A stretch of 64,000 bases of DNA from Bradyrhizobium rifense (GCF_008123425.1 NZ_VSSS01000041.1:107001-171000); one strand, 5' to 3'; shown: positions 53,749-63,349, counted from the first letter of the stretch. Notes: generated by a model not told the origin, from the letters alone. Translations and numbers: made by a program.

Positions 53749-55074
53749 ATGCTCCAACTCACCCGGCAATTGCGTTTGCGGTCGTTCCATGTCTCCAACC
53801 CGTCGACGTTGCGAGTTGGCATGCTGTTGGTGCTATTGTTCGTCAGCATTCACACCTCCCTGTTCTTATTTGACTTGGCCAACCCCACAGCCTTTCTTCG
53901 CGGCGATCGGGCGATTGATCGGCTTCAGCACATCGATCAACTGATGCAGGCCGACTCGCGAGCAGCGGTGGCAAACGTTGCCTTGAATTCCGGCGTCCCC
54001 GGTGATTTTCTTCAGCACGCTGTGTTGTATTCGGTTGGCGGTCGCAAGCTCGTTATCGTTAGCCAGATCGCTTTGGGGGTCCTTACTCTCATTTCGGTAT
54101 ACTTCTTCGTTGCGCGGATCTCCGATGATCTGAAGGTCGCTGCTGTGGCAGGGGCACTCGTGATCATGATGCCGGGGGGCCTGCTAAACCCTCATTTGCT
54201 GGCGACCGAGGCTTGGTTCACCTTTCTTCTAGTGTTCGGCACAATCTGCGTTTGTCTGGCCGTTGGCCGGTCGCGACAGGCTTTGTTGCCGGCCAACTTC
54301 CATTTGGTCTATGCTGGCTTCGCTTGTTTGGGGCTTGCCTCTTCTATCCGGCCGCAGGGGTTGCTTGTCCCGTTGGCCATAGCTGTCTTCCTCGCAGTCA
54401 TGTTTCCCAAGGTGCGCGGGTCCTCGTTGCTGGCGGCACTGCTGGCGTATGCGGTTTTCCCAATTTCATGGATGATGCTGAGGCTCCTTTTTACGGGAGA
54501 CTTTGGTCTCGGTCCTTCAAATGCGGATTTTCAAACAAATCTGGCGTTCCGCGCAGATCGCATCCTGTCATTGCCAATGGACAGCACGGGACGCCTTGGG
54601 CTGCTGCCATTTGTCAAATTGTCCGTCGCTCATCCGTTGGCGTTTCTCAACACACTTTACACCGATGCGTTCAATTTGGTTCTGAACCCTGGCGCGAACC
54701 ACATGTTCGGTTATTATCTGGGCTTGGGCGAAACGCCGGATGGCTTCTCGTGGCTTAAGACGAGAGATCAACTCGGTATTGCAGGTGTTGTTGCTGAGCT
54801 GTTCAAGCGAAATGGTCTGCTCGTAGCGCTGTTCGCGATTTGGACGATTATTCACGCGGTTGTACTTTTCGGAGTTGGCAGAGCAGGCCTGACCATTCTT
54901 CGTGCGCATCGTGGAGCGCCGCCATGGATCTGGATTGTCATGATAGTGATCGCGACCACCTTGATGTCCGGATTTGCGGCCGGTCTCTTGAGATGGAATC
55001 TTCGGTCCGGAGTGGAGCCGCTTCTCGCGGTCTTGGCAGCTTACGGCCTATTGGGAGTAAGGCCGCAAGCGTAG
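53749..55074 (+). CDS. GT-C type multi-span membrane protein (GT39-like)
   Basis: 441 residues, about 10-11 transmembrane helices. N-terminal helix, then the periplasmic loop FLRGDRAIDRLQHIDQLMQA and NSGVPGDFLQHAVLYSVGGR, followed by paired helices (LASSIRPQGLLVPLAIAVFL and others). The arginine-flanked RPQG segment between helices is common in GT39 and related undecaprenyl-phosphate sugar transferases. Third gene of the run polymerase, GT-C, GT-C. With two GT-C proteins here, a lipid-phosphate-sugar donor is expected, and the GtrA and HAD-UbiA proteins next door could supply it. Confidence 0.7.
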   Translation: MLQLTRQLRLRSFHVSNPSTLRVGMLLVLLFVSIHTSLFLFDLANPTAFLRGDRAIDRLQHIDQLMQADSRAAVANVALNSGVPGDFLQHAVLYSVGGRKLVIVSQIALGVLTLISVYFFVARISDDLKVAAVAGALVIMMPGGLLNPHLLATEAWFTFLLVFGTICVCLAVGRSRQALLPANFHLVYAGFACLGLASSIRPQGLLVPLAIAVFLAVMFPKVRGSSLLAALLAYAVFPISWMMLRLLFTGDFGLGPSNADFQTNLAFRADRILSLPMDSTGRLGLLPFVKLSVAHPLAFLNTLYTDAFNLVLNPGANHMFGYYLGLGETPDGFSWLKTRDQLGIAGVVAELFKRNGLLVALFAIWTIIHAVVLFGVGRAGLTILRAHRGAPPWIWIVMIVIATTLMSGFAAGLLRWNLRSGVEPLLAVLAAYGLLGVRPQA

Positions 55075-55104
55075 TTCGCTGAGAGTGAGGGGACCCCGAT
55101 CGCG

Positions 55105-55503
55105 TTAGCCGGCCTTTCGAAACACGAAGGCCCGGTCCAGCGCGTATTTTGCGGCATAGCCGATCGCCAAGCCTAAAACAGCGCCGCTATATTTTGCGCG
55201 CTCGGATTGCCAAATATGCAGAAAGGATAGCTCGGTTGCCCAAAACATGACCGTCGTCGCCACCCCAGATGCGCCGTAAAGCACTATCTTCTTCAGCTCC
55301 GTCGCAGATGCGGCGTACTGGTCTTCAAATATCCAGCGCTTGTCCAGGACATATTTGATCGCGAATCCTGCGGCAGTTCCTGAGAGCATCGACAATATGA
55401 GCGCCGATTCAGATGTCGACACCTGAATGACCAACCTTTGCACGGCTAGATTGGCGAGGGTCGATAAAGCTGCGAACAGCAGATAGCGGACGGCGACGGT
55501 CAT
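55105..55503 (-). CDS. GtrA-family membrane protein
   Basis: 132 residues, four transmembrane helices in the GtrA pattern: VRYLLFAALSTLANLAVQRL, LMLSGTAAGFAIKYVLDKRW-type second helix (here ILSMLSGTAAGFAIKYVLDK) followed by WIFED, third helix with ATTVMFWATELSF, last helix GLAIGYAAKYALDRAFVF. The FxxKYxxDKxWxF signature repeats in the two halves. GtrA-type proteins help move polyprenyl-phosphate-linked sugars across the inner membrane. ATG 55503 lies 14 bases after the HAD-UbiA stop; a GTG at 55521 overlapping that stop (GTGA) is an equally coupled alternative. Confidence 0.88.
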   Translation of the reverse strand: MTVAVRYLLFAALSTLANLAVQRLVIQVSTSESALILSMLSGTAAGFAIKYVLDKRWIFEDQYAASATELKKIVLYGASGVATTVMFWATELSFLHIWQSERAKYSGAVLGLAIGYAAKYALDRAFVFRKAG

Positions 55504-55517
55504 CGTTGATGATGGTG

Positions 55518-56978
55518 TCACATGGCGCAGAGGATAAGGACGCAAACAACCAAGCCCGCCACGAGACTATTCTTGTCCCGCAGTGCGAATGCGATGGGGT
55601 CGTCGTCCATGTGCCGTCGATGCGCCATCATGAGGGCCCGGCTGATCCAATATAGAAGCACCGGGCAAATTAGCCAAAGCAGTTCGGGACGCCGATATAG
55701 GGAATGGACGGCATCGGACGAAATGTAAAGCGCGAAGACCGTAATCGCGTTGAAACCGGCGGCCGCAGCGAGTCCCGCGACCACATCGAGGTCAGCGAGC
55801 TTGTAGTTGCGGTTCTCGGGCTCGGGAAGGCCCGAATCCGTCCGCACTGCGAGTTCGACGTAGCGCTTGATCAGCGCCAAAGCCGTGAAGAAGAACATTG
55901 AGAACGCAAGCAGCCATTCCGAAAACATGACCTCGACCGCGACTGCACCGGCGACGAGACGGACGACATAGAGCATCGCCAATGCGATCACGTCCACAAG
56001 CATCTTTCGCTTGAGCACAAATGAGTATGCCGTCGTCAATGCGAAGTACCCCAGAAGGACGGCGACGAATTTCAGCGAGACCAGTGATCCGACCAACACG
56101 GATGAAGCAAACAGGATCGGGGCAGCAATGATGCCTTCCGATGTCGGAATCGCGCCACTTGCGAGTGGGCGATTTCGCTTGGTCGGATGTCTTCGGTCCG
56201 CCTGCAGATCAGCAAGATCATTTAGGAGATAGACGCTTGAGGCGCACAGAGAGAAGGCGACGAAGGCGAGCACCGCCTCTGCGATCACTCCCAGAGAAAA
56301 TTTGTGGGCTAGTAGGAGAGGAACGAAAACCAGGACGTTCTTTGCGTATTGATGAACGCGTAGCAACTTTGCCCAGGTTCGCCAGTTCGGCCGGTCGGCC
56401 GGCAAATGCTCGGTCTCTATCCCAAGCTGATCAAGGGCGCGTCTTACGGCCGCGGGAGTTCGAATAGAGATAGCTTGGGCGGCTTTGGCCCAGACAGGAA
56501 GATCGGCTTTGTCGTTTCCGATATAGTCGTAGCCTCCCTCCCCAAATTCGCTGACGAGGAGTTCGGCCTTCGCTTCTGCAGTCAGATTGACTGTTTCATT
56601 CGACGCGTACCACCCCGAGAAAATTCCAAGATGGTCTGCAACCGCCTTAACCAGGCGCTCGTTGCTTCCTGATGCGAGATAGACCGGGCGTCCTGCATCT
56701 CTAGCGCTCTCGATTCTTGCCAGTACCGCCGGTTCGTAAGGAAGTGCCGCCGGATCGAAGGAGGCCGACTGAGCCAACTCATGCTTCAGTGCGGCTTTGC
56801 CCCGACGGAGAGCGACGCTGAGACTGAGAAGCGACCAGGGATCTCTCCCAAACTCGGAAAAGCTGGTTTCAATAAGAAGATCGGTCCTCACTAAGGTGCC
56901 GTCGAGGTCGACCACCAAGGGCTTACCTGGGCCGGAAGAAGCGGGGGCCTCGATCGGGTGCGGCGCTGTAGTTAACAT
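55518..56978 (-). CDS. HAD phosphatase-UbiA prenyltransferase fusion (DPPR-synthase-like)
   Basis: 486 residues. N-terminal HAD phosphatase, about 15-200: LVVDLDGTLVRTDLL (nucleophile Asp), YLASGSNERLVKAVADHLGI, DYIGNDKADLPVWAKA. C-terminal UbiA membrane domain, about 205-486, with WAKLLRVHQYAKNVLVFVPL, the prenyl-phosphate site NDLADLQADRRHPTKRNRPL and the second aspartate-rich loop near KLADLDVVAGLAAAAGF. The UbiA part resembles decaprenyl-phosphate phosphoribosyltransferases; the HAD part could remove the 5-phosphate, giving a polyprenyl-phospho-ribose in one polypeptide. Followed 14 bases later by GtrA. It gives the neighbouring GT-C enzymes a plausible lipid-linked pentose donor. Confidence 0.88.
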   Translation of the reverse strand: MLTTAPHPIEAPASSGPGKPLVVDLDGTLVRTDLLIETSFSEFGRDPWSLLSLSVALRRGKAALKHELAQSASFDPAALPYEPAVLARIESARDAGRPVYLASGSNERLVKAVADHLGIFSGWYASNETVNLTAEAKAELLVSEFGEGGYDYIGNDKADLPVWAKAAQAISIRTPAAVRRALDQLGIETEHLPADRPNWRTWAKLLRVHQYAKNVLVFVPLLLAHKFSLGVIAEAVLAFVAFSLCASSVYLLNDLADLQADRRHPTKRNRPLASGAIPTSEGIIAAPILFASSVLVGSLVSLKFVAVLLGYFALTTAYSFVLKRKMLVDVIALAMLYVVRLVAGAVAVEVMFSEWLLAFSMFFFTALALIKRYVELAVRTDSGLPEPENRNYKLADLDVVAGLAAAAGFNAITVFALYISSDAVHSLYRRPELLWLICPVLLYWISRALMMAHRRHMDDDPIAFALRDKNSLVAGLVVCVLILCAM

Positions 56979-57733
56979 CGCATGTCAACCTTCAAAAAAA
57001 CTAGCGGATAAAAATTGTTTGAAATAGCGACAGCCAACTTTAAACCGAACCTGATCGATAGACGAGTCCGTCTCTGAATTTTCGTAAACGCGGAAAAATG
57101 AGGCTGCTTTCCGAACCTGAACAAATCGGTGGAGCGACAGCCTCTAGAAACCGAGACCAATTAATCGCCGGAGGGTCGCAGTAATTCGGTCCTGCCGCTT
57201 ACGGCGACAACGTTGTTTCCGGGCCGATCCGCAAATCGATTTCCAAGCGCGGTCCGCATTATCCCGGTGGTCTAATTCCAACTCTAAATGGTTATATGGT
57301 ACCTCAAGAGAATAATCGGTACTATGATGCGGTTTTCCTGAGAGAATAAGCCCAAAGGTTTCACATTTTGAACAATTTAGGTTCCACACAGCGCCGTAAA
57401 GCGTGATTAACCACGTTTTGTGGACTTGGAGGCATAGTGGGCGTGCGGGCGCGCGCCGATCTGCCGCCTTGGGGCAGTGGACTTAAAAGGGGACGACGTT
57501 GCGGGATCCGATCTTAACCGGGGTAGTTATAAATACTCATTGCTCGGCTGCCAGCAATGGCTTGAGTCGGGTTCGATCAATTAAATGCGTGCAATATAAA
57601 AAAATTAAACCGCGCGAAGGTTTCGTAAAACTCGAGGGTTCCAAAAAACCTGAACGTTATAAATGTTCCCTACTTTGAACCAGTATTTTGATCTCGTCAT
57701 CTTAGTGCTGGCCATTCAAGGGGACTAATCTAA
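56979..57733. other. Divergent intergenic region, 755 bases
   Basis: Lies between the HAD-UbiA gene (minus) and the large lyase gene (plus). It is AT-richer than its surroundings, notably about 57579-57615 (a run of A after GCAATAT), and has no protein-like frame on either strand. AAGGGGAC (57718-57725) is the ribosome site of the lyase gene. The length suggests a regulated promoter with a long leader; no operator or riboswitch could be recognised. Confidence 0.4.
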
Positions 57734-60700
57734 ATGGTTGCGCAGACCAATCCGCCCGTCATCTTGACGGCTTCTCCGGACGACATCGCCTTCGACCGAG
57801 ATCCTGGCTCGAGCTACTCCGACGAGCTCACTCTGGTCGGCACGGCTACGCCAAATAGTACGATTACTGTCTACGACGGCAGTATCGTGCTGGGCACAAC
57901 AACGACCAATAGTGCTGGCGTCTGGTCATACGCGACGTCTTCATTGACGGACGGAACTCATAGCTTCACGGCAACAGCGACGATCGCCGGCGTTACGAGT
58001 GCTGCGTCCTCGGCAATGGTGCAAAACGTCGTGGGAGAAATCACTAACTTTTCTCCTTTGACCGACCAGTGGTCAGCGCCCATCTCAGTGGGTGGAATGC
58101 CGTACTATGTCGAAAATGCGAACATCAACGGGAATGCGCCCTGGGCGATCACGCAGGTCGACAGCCACACGCTTCAATTTCAAGTGCGTCCTGACGATGT
58201 CTGGGCTGACAACGACAGCCATCGCAGTGAAATCAGCGGTGGCACGATCTTCTCCGCGAAGTCTACGATCAATCTATCGTATCAGCTCACAGTTCAGCCT
58301 GGCTTTAATGACACAAGCAATGGCCTAGCTTGGCAGATTCTGGGGCAATTCCACGCGGACGACAACGACCCGACATACCAAACGATTAGCGGGGGAAGTC
58401 CGCCGCTAGCGTTCCACCTGACCGGTGCGAACGGATATGGCGAAGGCGACTATCTCGCGATCCAGGCGTTTTACGCCCTTCCTGGCCAAACAGCGTGGAC
58501 CGCCGCGACAACGCCGGGCGATACCCTGAATGGATACTTGTGGGTTTCTCAGGCGCCGATCGTGCGCGGTCAACCCATAGACATCCAGCTCGAAGTCAAT
58601 TTCCAGAACAATTCGAGCGGATTCCTCGAGGTCTGGATTAACGGTCAGCAAGTCGTCGACTATCACGGCGCGCTCGGGTATGGCGGTGGCGTCTATTGGA
58701 AAGAAGGTATCTACGAGGGCTGGTCCAGCAATCAGGCCATCACCGTAGACTATGCGAACACGGTCATCACGTCAGGGCCCGGCGCACCGCTCATCCTCGG
58801 AAACGTGGTGAACGGCAATCAGGTCATGCTGAAAGGCACGGCGCAAGCGAACAGCACCATCTCGATTTATGATGGCGCGACCAAGCTTGGTACGGTGACC
58901 ACGTCTTCCAGCGGATCATGGTTTTATGAGACCAGCGCGCTCTCAGTCGGCGGCCATAACCTTACTGCGACTGCAACGGACAGTGCCGGTAACGTTGGAG
59001 CGGCATCGACCGCGGCAAGCGCAACGATCAGCGCGTTTACGGGCCCAATGATCACCAGCGTTGTCACGTCTGCTCCAACTGGAGAGACAGTGACGGGAAC
59101 CACCATCACGTTCACTCTGAAGATGAGCTCGGCGGTGTCGGTGACAGGAGCACCCACGCTGTCGCTCAATGATGGGGGCACGGCAGTCTATAAGAGCGGA
59201 TCCGGCACCAATTCTCTGACGTTCACCTATACCGTTGGAGCGAACGACAGTAGCACCAAGGGGCTTGGGATTACTGGCGCGAACCTCCCTAGTGGTGCAT
59301 CGATCACAGATAGCGGCGGAAACGCTGCGATCCTGACAGGCGCCTCTGTCCAGTTTCCCGGGGTTATAATCGACACGCAGCCGGTCAAGACGCCGGTATT
59401 CGGCGACCCCGTGGATAACGGCAACGGGACCTTCACATTCACCGGCACTGCGGATGCAAATACGACCGTCTACTTTTCGACGCCTTACGGCACAACTCTG
59501 GGAAATACGTCGGTTGACGGCACCGGGCACTGGACTTTCACCACTCCCACGTTCGCAGGCAATACCTGGAATAGCATCCAAGCCTACGATGTTAACTCGC
59601 TCGGCGATATCAGCTCGATTGGCAGTGAAAATGGAATTGGGTTCGGCAACAACTCAAGCCTACCTCCTTCTCCGACCATTACGGGCAACGCGTTGGTTGG
59701 AAACGTCGCTACGCTCTACGGGGCGGTAACGGGCGGCTACTCGATTACCACGGTCGCCATCTTCGATGGGACCACGCAAATCGGCACGGCCACGGTAAAT
59801 AGTGACAATACCTGGTCATTTTCGACAGCTGCCCTGACGAACGGTATTCATAGTTTCTCTGCTCAGGCAAAGAGTTCGACGGGAACCAGCTCAGGATCAG
59901 TGCCCGATTCGATTACTGTCGGAACGATCGCATCCGCCGTCGATACAATTGCCCCGACCGTATCGTCGGTGGCAGCCTCGGGCACCGGGATTGCCGCGGG
60001 GACCGGGACGCTCAATGCCGGCAACGTGGTCACGCTGACGGTGAACCTGAGCGAGGCGGTGACGGTGGCCGGTGGCACGCCGACGCTGACGCTGAACGAC
60101 GGCGGCGTGGCGACCTATGCCGGTGGCTCGGGCACCAACGCGTTGACCTTCAGCTATACGGTTGGCGCCGGCCAGAACACCTCCGACCTGGCGGTGACGG
60201 CAGTCAACCTGAACGCGGCGACGGTGAAGGACAGTGCGGGCAACGCGGCCAACATGGCCGGCGCGGTGACGAACCCGTCCGGCATGCTGCAAATCGACAC
60301 GACGGCCCCGACCGTATCGTCGGTGGCAGCCTCCGGCACCGGGATTGCCGCGGGGACCGGAACGCTCAATGCCGGCAACGTGGTCACGCTGACGGTGAGC
60401 CTGAGTGAGGCGGTGACGGTGGCCGGTGGCACGCCGACGCTGACGCTGAACGACGGCGGCGTGGCGACCTATGCCGGTGGCTCGGGCACCAACGCGTTGA
60501 CCTTCAGCTATACGGTTGGCGCCGGCCAGAACACCGCCGACCTGGCGGTGACGGCAGTCAACCTGAACTCCGCGACGGTGAAAGACACCGCGGGCAATAC
60601 GGCCAACCTGGCAGGTGCCGTGACCAATCCATCCGGCACGCTGCAGATCGACACGACGGCGCCCGTGATCAGCACGATTTCAGAAACGCCCGCAACAGGT

Positions 60701-63349
60701 GCACTCAACGCGGGCAAGATTGTCGCTTACACCATCACGATGAGCGAAGCGGTGACGGTCAATACGACCGGCGGCACTCCGACACTGTCGTTGAACGATG
60801 GCGGCATTGCCACCTATGTTGGTGGCTCGGGCACCAGCGCGCTGACGTTCAGCTATACTGTATTGGCAGGTCAGAATACCCCCGACCTTATGGTGTCGGC
60901 CTTCAACTTGAACGGCGCCGGCGTCGCTGACGGCACTGGCAATTCGGCTAATTTATCGCTGACGGGCATCGCTCAAGGCAGTCCCTCGATCGACACCACG
61001 ACACCGACGGTGTCGTCGGCGGCGGCCTCGGGCACCGGCATCACGTCGGGCAGCGGCATTCTCAATGCCGGCGATGTGGTGACGCTGACGCTGAATCTGA
61101 GCGAGGCGGTGACGGTGGCTGGTGGTACGCCGACGCTAACGCTGAACGACGGTGGCGTGGCGACCTATGCCGGCGGCTCGGGCACCAGCGCGTTGACCTT
61201 CAGCTATACGGTTGGCGCCGGCCAGAACACCGCCGACCTGGCGGTGACGGCAGTCAACCTGAACTCCGCGACGGTGAAAGACACCGCGGGCAATACGGCC
61301 AATCTGGCTGGTGCCGTGACCAATCCAACGGGCACGTTGCAGATCGACACGACGGCTCCGACTGTCGCGTCGTTGGTTGCCTCTGGGGGCGGTATCACTG
61401 CGGGGAATCCTGTCGCTGGCAGCGTTGTGACGATGACCATGAAGTTTACGGAAGCGGTGACAGTCGCCGGCGGCACGCCGACACTGGCGCTGACCAATGG
61501 CGGAGCGGCGACGTATACCGGTGGCTCGGGTACGGATACTCTAACCTTCAGCTACACTGTGGGCGCTGGACAAGATACGTCCAGCCTCGTAGTGGCGAGT
61601 GTCAACTTGAACTCGGCGACGGTGAAAGACAGCGCCGGCAACAACGCCAGTCTAGCTATGACTCCGGTCGCGGGCGGAGGGCCCGCGGCGGGCGGGGGGA
61701 GTTCACAGCCAATCGACAATACTGCGCCAACGGTTGCGTCGATGGTGGCTTCGGGCAGCGGAATCACGTCTGGCAGTGGCAAGTTGAATACGGGCAAGGT
61801 GGTCACGCTGACGGTGAACCTGAGCGAGGCGGTGACGGTGGCCGGCGGTACGCCGACGCTGACGCTGAACGACGGAGGCGTGGCGACCTATGCCGGTGGC
61901 TCGGGCACCAACGCGTTGACCTTCAGCTATACCGTTGGCGCCGGCCAGAACACCTCCGACCTGGCGGTGACGGCGGTCAACCTGAACGCGGCGACGGTGA
62001 AGGACGGTGCAGGCAATGCGGCCAACCTGGCCGGTGCCGTGACCAATCCGTCTGGCACGTTGCAAATCGATACAACTACACCGACCGTATCTTCGGTTGT
62101 TGCCTCCGGAAGTGGCATTGCGGCGGGTAGCGGCGTAGTTGCGTTTGGTGGTGCTGTCGCCTTGACAGTCAACTTCAGTGAGGCGGTGGCGGTGGCCGGT
62201 GGCACGCCGACGCTGACGCTGAACGACGGCGGCGTGGCGACCTATGCCGGCGGCTCGGGAACCAACGTGCTGACTTTCAGCTACACGGTTGGGGCTGGCC
62301 AAAACACCTCCGACCTTGCGGTAAAGGCGGTCAATCTGAATTCGGCAACCGTGACGGACAGCTCCGGCAACGTTGCGAACCTGACTGGTGCCGTGACCAA
62401 TCCATCCGGCGCGCTGCAAATTGATACGAAGATCAAGCTGACGACCGCTGGCGACAACTATCTGTTGCTCGACTCGACTCGGACAGGGCCGTCTCTGAAA
62501 TATGAGGGAGTCAGCCTCTCCATCGCAAACGATTTCACCTGGTATAAGCCGATCGCCGCAGTGCGGACGGCAACCGGTTATGACGTAGCTCTCAAGGCCA
62601 ACGGCAGCTCTCAGTACATGATTGCCAGCGTGGACGCGAACGGCAACTGGATCGCAAACCTTACATCGATCGTGTCGGGTACAAGTTCAACGCTTCAGTC
62701 TTATGAATCGATCTTTCATGCCGACCTGAATGGTGACGGTGTGATCGTTCTATCAGGTAGTGGCACCAAGATTAGTTCGGGCTCTCTCGTCGTCGGTAGT
62801 GGGGCGACTGTGGAGATACCAGGCGCCTATTCCGGGACGGTCAGTTTTGCGGGGTCCACAGGCACACTGATAATCGACAACTCCACCAAATTCACCGGTT
62901 CATTCAGCGGCCGGCTGGCGCGAGGCGATATCATTGATCTTACCGACGTCGCCGGCGGCGCCAACGCGTCTCTATCCTACTCGGGGAATGCGTCGCGCGG
63001 CACGCTCACAGTCAGCGATGGAATACATTCTGCAAAGCTCGCTGTCGTCGGCAACTATTCGCTCGGCAACTTCGTTGCGTCGAGTGACGGCAATGGTGGG
63101 ACGTCCATCGTTGATCCTCCCTTGTCCGGCAGTACCTCGGTTGGCGCTCCTTCGGAGGGAACGGCGGCGTGGTTGGCCGCTGTGGACCAGCGGTTGGCCT
63201 TGTGGTCACAACACGTGGCGTCCGCCTTCCCGACGTCATCGGTGATCGACAGTGGCGGCTTCCATACGAATGGAAACGATCTTGGAGGCCAAAATTCCCA
63301 GCTGATGATGCCCGTTCAACGTCCACAGTCCAATCACACTTGGGGATAG
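57734..63349 (+). CDS. Large secreted Ig-repeat protein with polysaccharide lyase domain
   Basis: 1871 residues, no Sec signal. An Ig-like domain (about 10-95: TVYDGSIVLGTTTTNSAGVW) is followed by a heparin-lyase-I-like domain, about 100-347 (PYYVENANINGNAPWAITQV, FQVRPDDVWADNDSHRSEIS, LEVWINGQQVVDYHG), matching the lyase at 20394. More Ig-like domains cover 350-735 and seven repeats of 114-123 residues cover about 740-1566. The C terminus (ESIFHADLNGDGVIVLSGSG, ending near FVASSDGNGGTSIVDPP) looks like that of type I secreted rhizobial proteins. It probably acts outside the cell, trimming or binding the EPS; no type I exporter lies in this window. RBS AAGGGGA sits 9 bases upstream. Confidence 0.88.
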   Translation: MVAQTNPPVILTASPDDIAFDRDPGSSYSDELTLVGTATPNSTITVYDGSIVLGTTTTNSAGVWSYATSSLTDGTHSFTATATIAGVTSAASSAMVQNVVGEITNFSPLTDQWSAPISVGGMPYYVENANINGNAPWAITQVDSHTLQFQVRPDDVWADNDSHRSEISGGTIFSAKSTINLSYQLTVQPGFNDTSNGLAWQILGQFHADDNDPTYQTISGGSPPLAFHLTGANGYGEGDYLAIQAFYALPGQTAWTAATTPGDTLNGYLWVSQAPIVRGQPIDIQLEVNFQNNSSGFLEVWINGQQVVDYHGALGYGGGVYWKEGIYEGWSSNQAITVDYANTVITSGPGAPLILGNVVNGNQVMLKGTAQANSTISIYDGATKLGTVTTSSSGSWFYETSALSVGGHNLTATATDSAGNVGAASTAASATISAFTGPMITSVVTSAPTGETVTGTTITFTLKMSSAVSVTGAPTLSLNDGGTAVYKSGSGTNSLTFTYTVGANDSSTKGLGITGANLPSGASITDSGGNAAILTGASVQFPGVIIDTQPVKTPVFGDPVDNGNGTFTFTGTADANTTVYFSTPYGTTLGNTSVDGTGHWTFTTPTFAGNTWNSIQAYDVNSLGDISSIGSENGIGFGNNSSLPPSPTITGNALVGNVATLYGAVTGGYSITTVAIFDGTTQIGTATVNSDNTWSFSTAALTNGIHSFSAQAKSSTGTSSGSVPDSITVGTIASAVDTIAPTVSSVAASGTGIAAGTGTLNAGNVVTLTVNLSEAVTVAGGTPTLTLNDGGVATYAGGSGTNALTFSYTVGAGQNTSDLAVTAVNLNAATVKDSAGNAANMAGAVTNPSGMLQIDTTAPTVSSVAASGTGIAAGTGTLNAGNVVTLTVSLSEAVTVAGGTPTLTLNDGGVATYAGGSGTNALTFSYTVGAGQNTADLAVTAVNLNSATVKDTAGNTANLAGAVTNPSGTLQIDTTAPVISTISETPATGALNAGKIVAYTITMSEAVTVNTTGGTPTLSLNDGGIATYVGGSGTSALTFSYTVLAGQNTPDLMVSAFNLNGAGVADGTGNSANLSLTGIAQGSPSIDTTTPTVSSAAASGTGITSGSGILNAGDVVTLTLNLSEAVTVAGGTPTLTLNDGGVATYAGGSGTSALTFSYTVGAGQNTADLAVTAVNLNSATVKDTAGNTANLAGAVTNPTGTLQIDTTAPTVASLVASGGGITAGNPVAGSVVTMTMKFTEAVTVAGGTPTLALTNGGAATYTGGSGTDTLTFSYTVGAGQDTSSLVVASVNLNSATVKDSAGNNASLAMTPVAGGGPAAGGGSSQPIDNTAPTVASMVASGSGITSGSGKLNTGKVVTLTVNLSEAVTVAGGTPTLTLNDGGVATYAGGSGTNALTFSYTVGAGQNTSDLAVTAVNLNAATVKDGAGNAANLAGAVTNPSGTLQIDTTTPTVSSVVASGSGIAAGSGVVAFGGAVALTVNFSEAVAVAGGTPTLTLNDGGVATYAGGSGTNVLTFSYTVGAGQNTSDLAVKAVNLNSATVTDSSGNVANLTGAVTNPSGALQIDTKIKLTTAGDNYLLLDSTRTGPSLKYEGVSLSIANDFTWYKPIAAVRTATGYDVALKANGSSQYMIASVDANGNWIANLTSIVSGTSSTLQSYESIFHADLNGDGVIVLSGSGTKISSGSLVVGSGATVEIPGAYSGTVSFAGSTGTLIIDNSTKFTGSFSGRLARGDIIDLTDVAGGANASLSYSGNASRGTLTVSDGIHSAKLAVVGNYSLGNFVASSDGNGGTSIVDPPLSGSTSVGAPSEGTAAWLAAVDQRLALWSQHVASAFPTSSVIDSGGFHTNGNDLGGQNSQLMMPVQRPQSNHTWG
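59951..62431 (+). repeat. Seven tandem ~354-bp coding repeats (Ig-like)
   Basis: Units start at 59951, 60305, 60659, 61001, 61355, 61724 and 62078, giving spacings of 354, 354, 342, 354, 369 and 354 bases. Each begins with a P-T-V-x-S-like strand and contains LSEAVTVAGGTPTLTLNDGG, then YAGGSGTNALTFSYTVGAGQ. Units 1, 2, 4 (second half), 6 and 7 share long nearly identical DNA stretches, whereas units 3 and 5 have diverged, so duplication or gene conversion is recent. Assembly of this stretch from short reads could be collapsed or expanded. Confidence 0.9.

Noticed and set aside
61703..62419. Minus-strand 238-codon frame, and similar ones at 59863-61806, inside the Ig repeats
   Set aside because: They recur with the repeat period and have the Arg/His/Gly-rich or Ala/Pro/Val-rich make-up of antisense frames of GC-rich repeats.
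59951..62431. CRISPR-like array
   Set aside because: The repeats are about 354 bases long, in frame, and encode an Ig-like domain; there are no short spacers.
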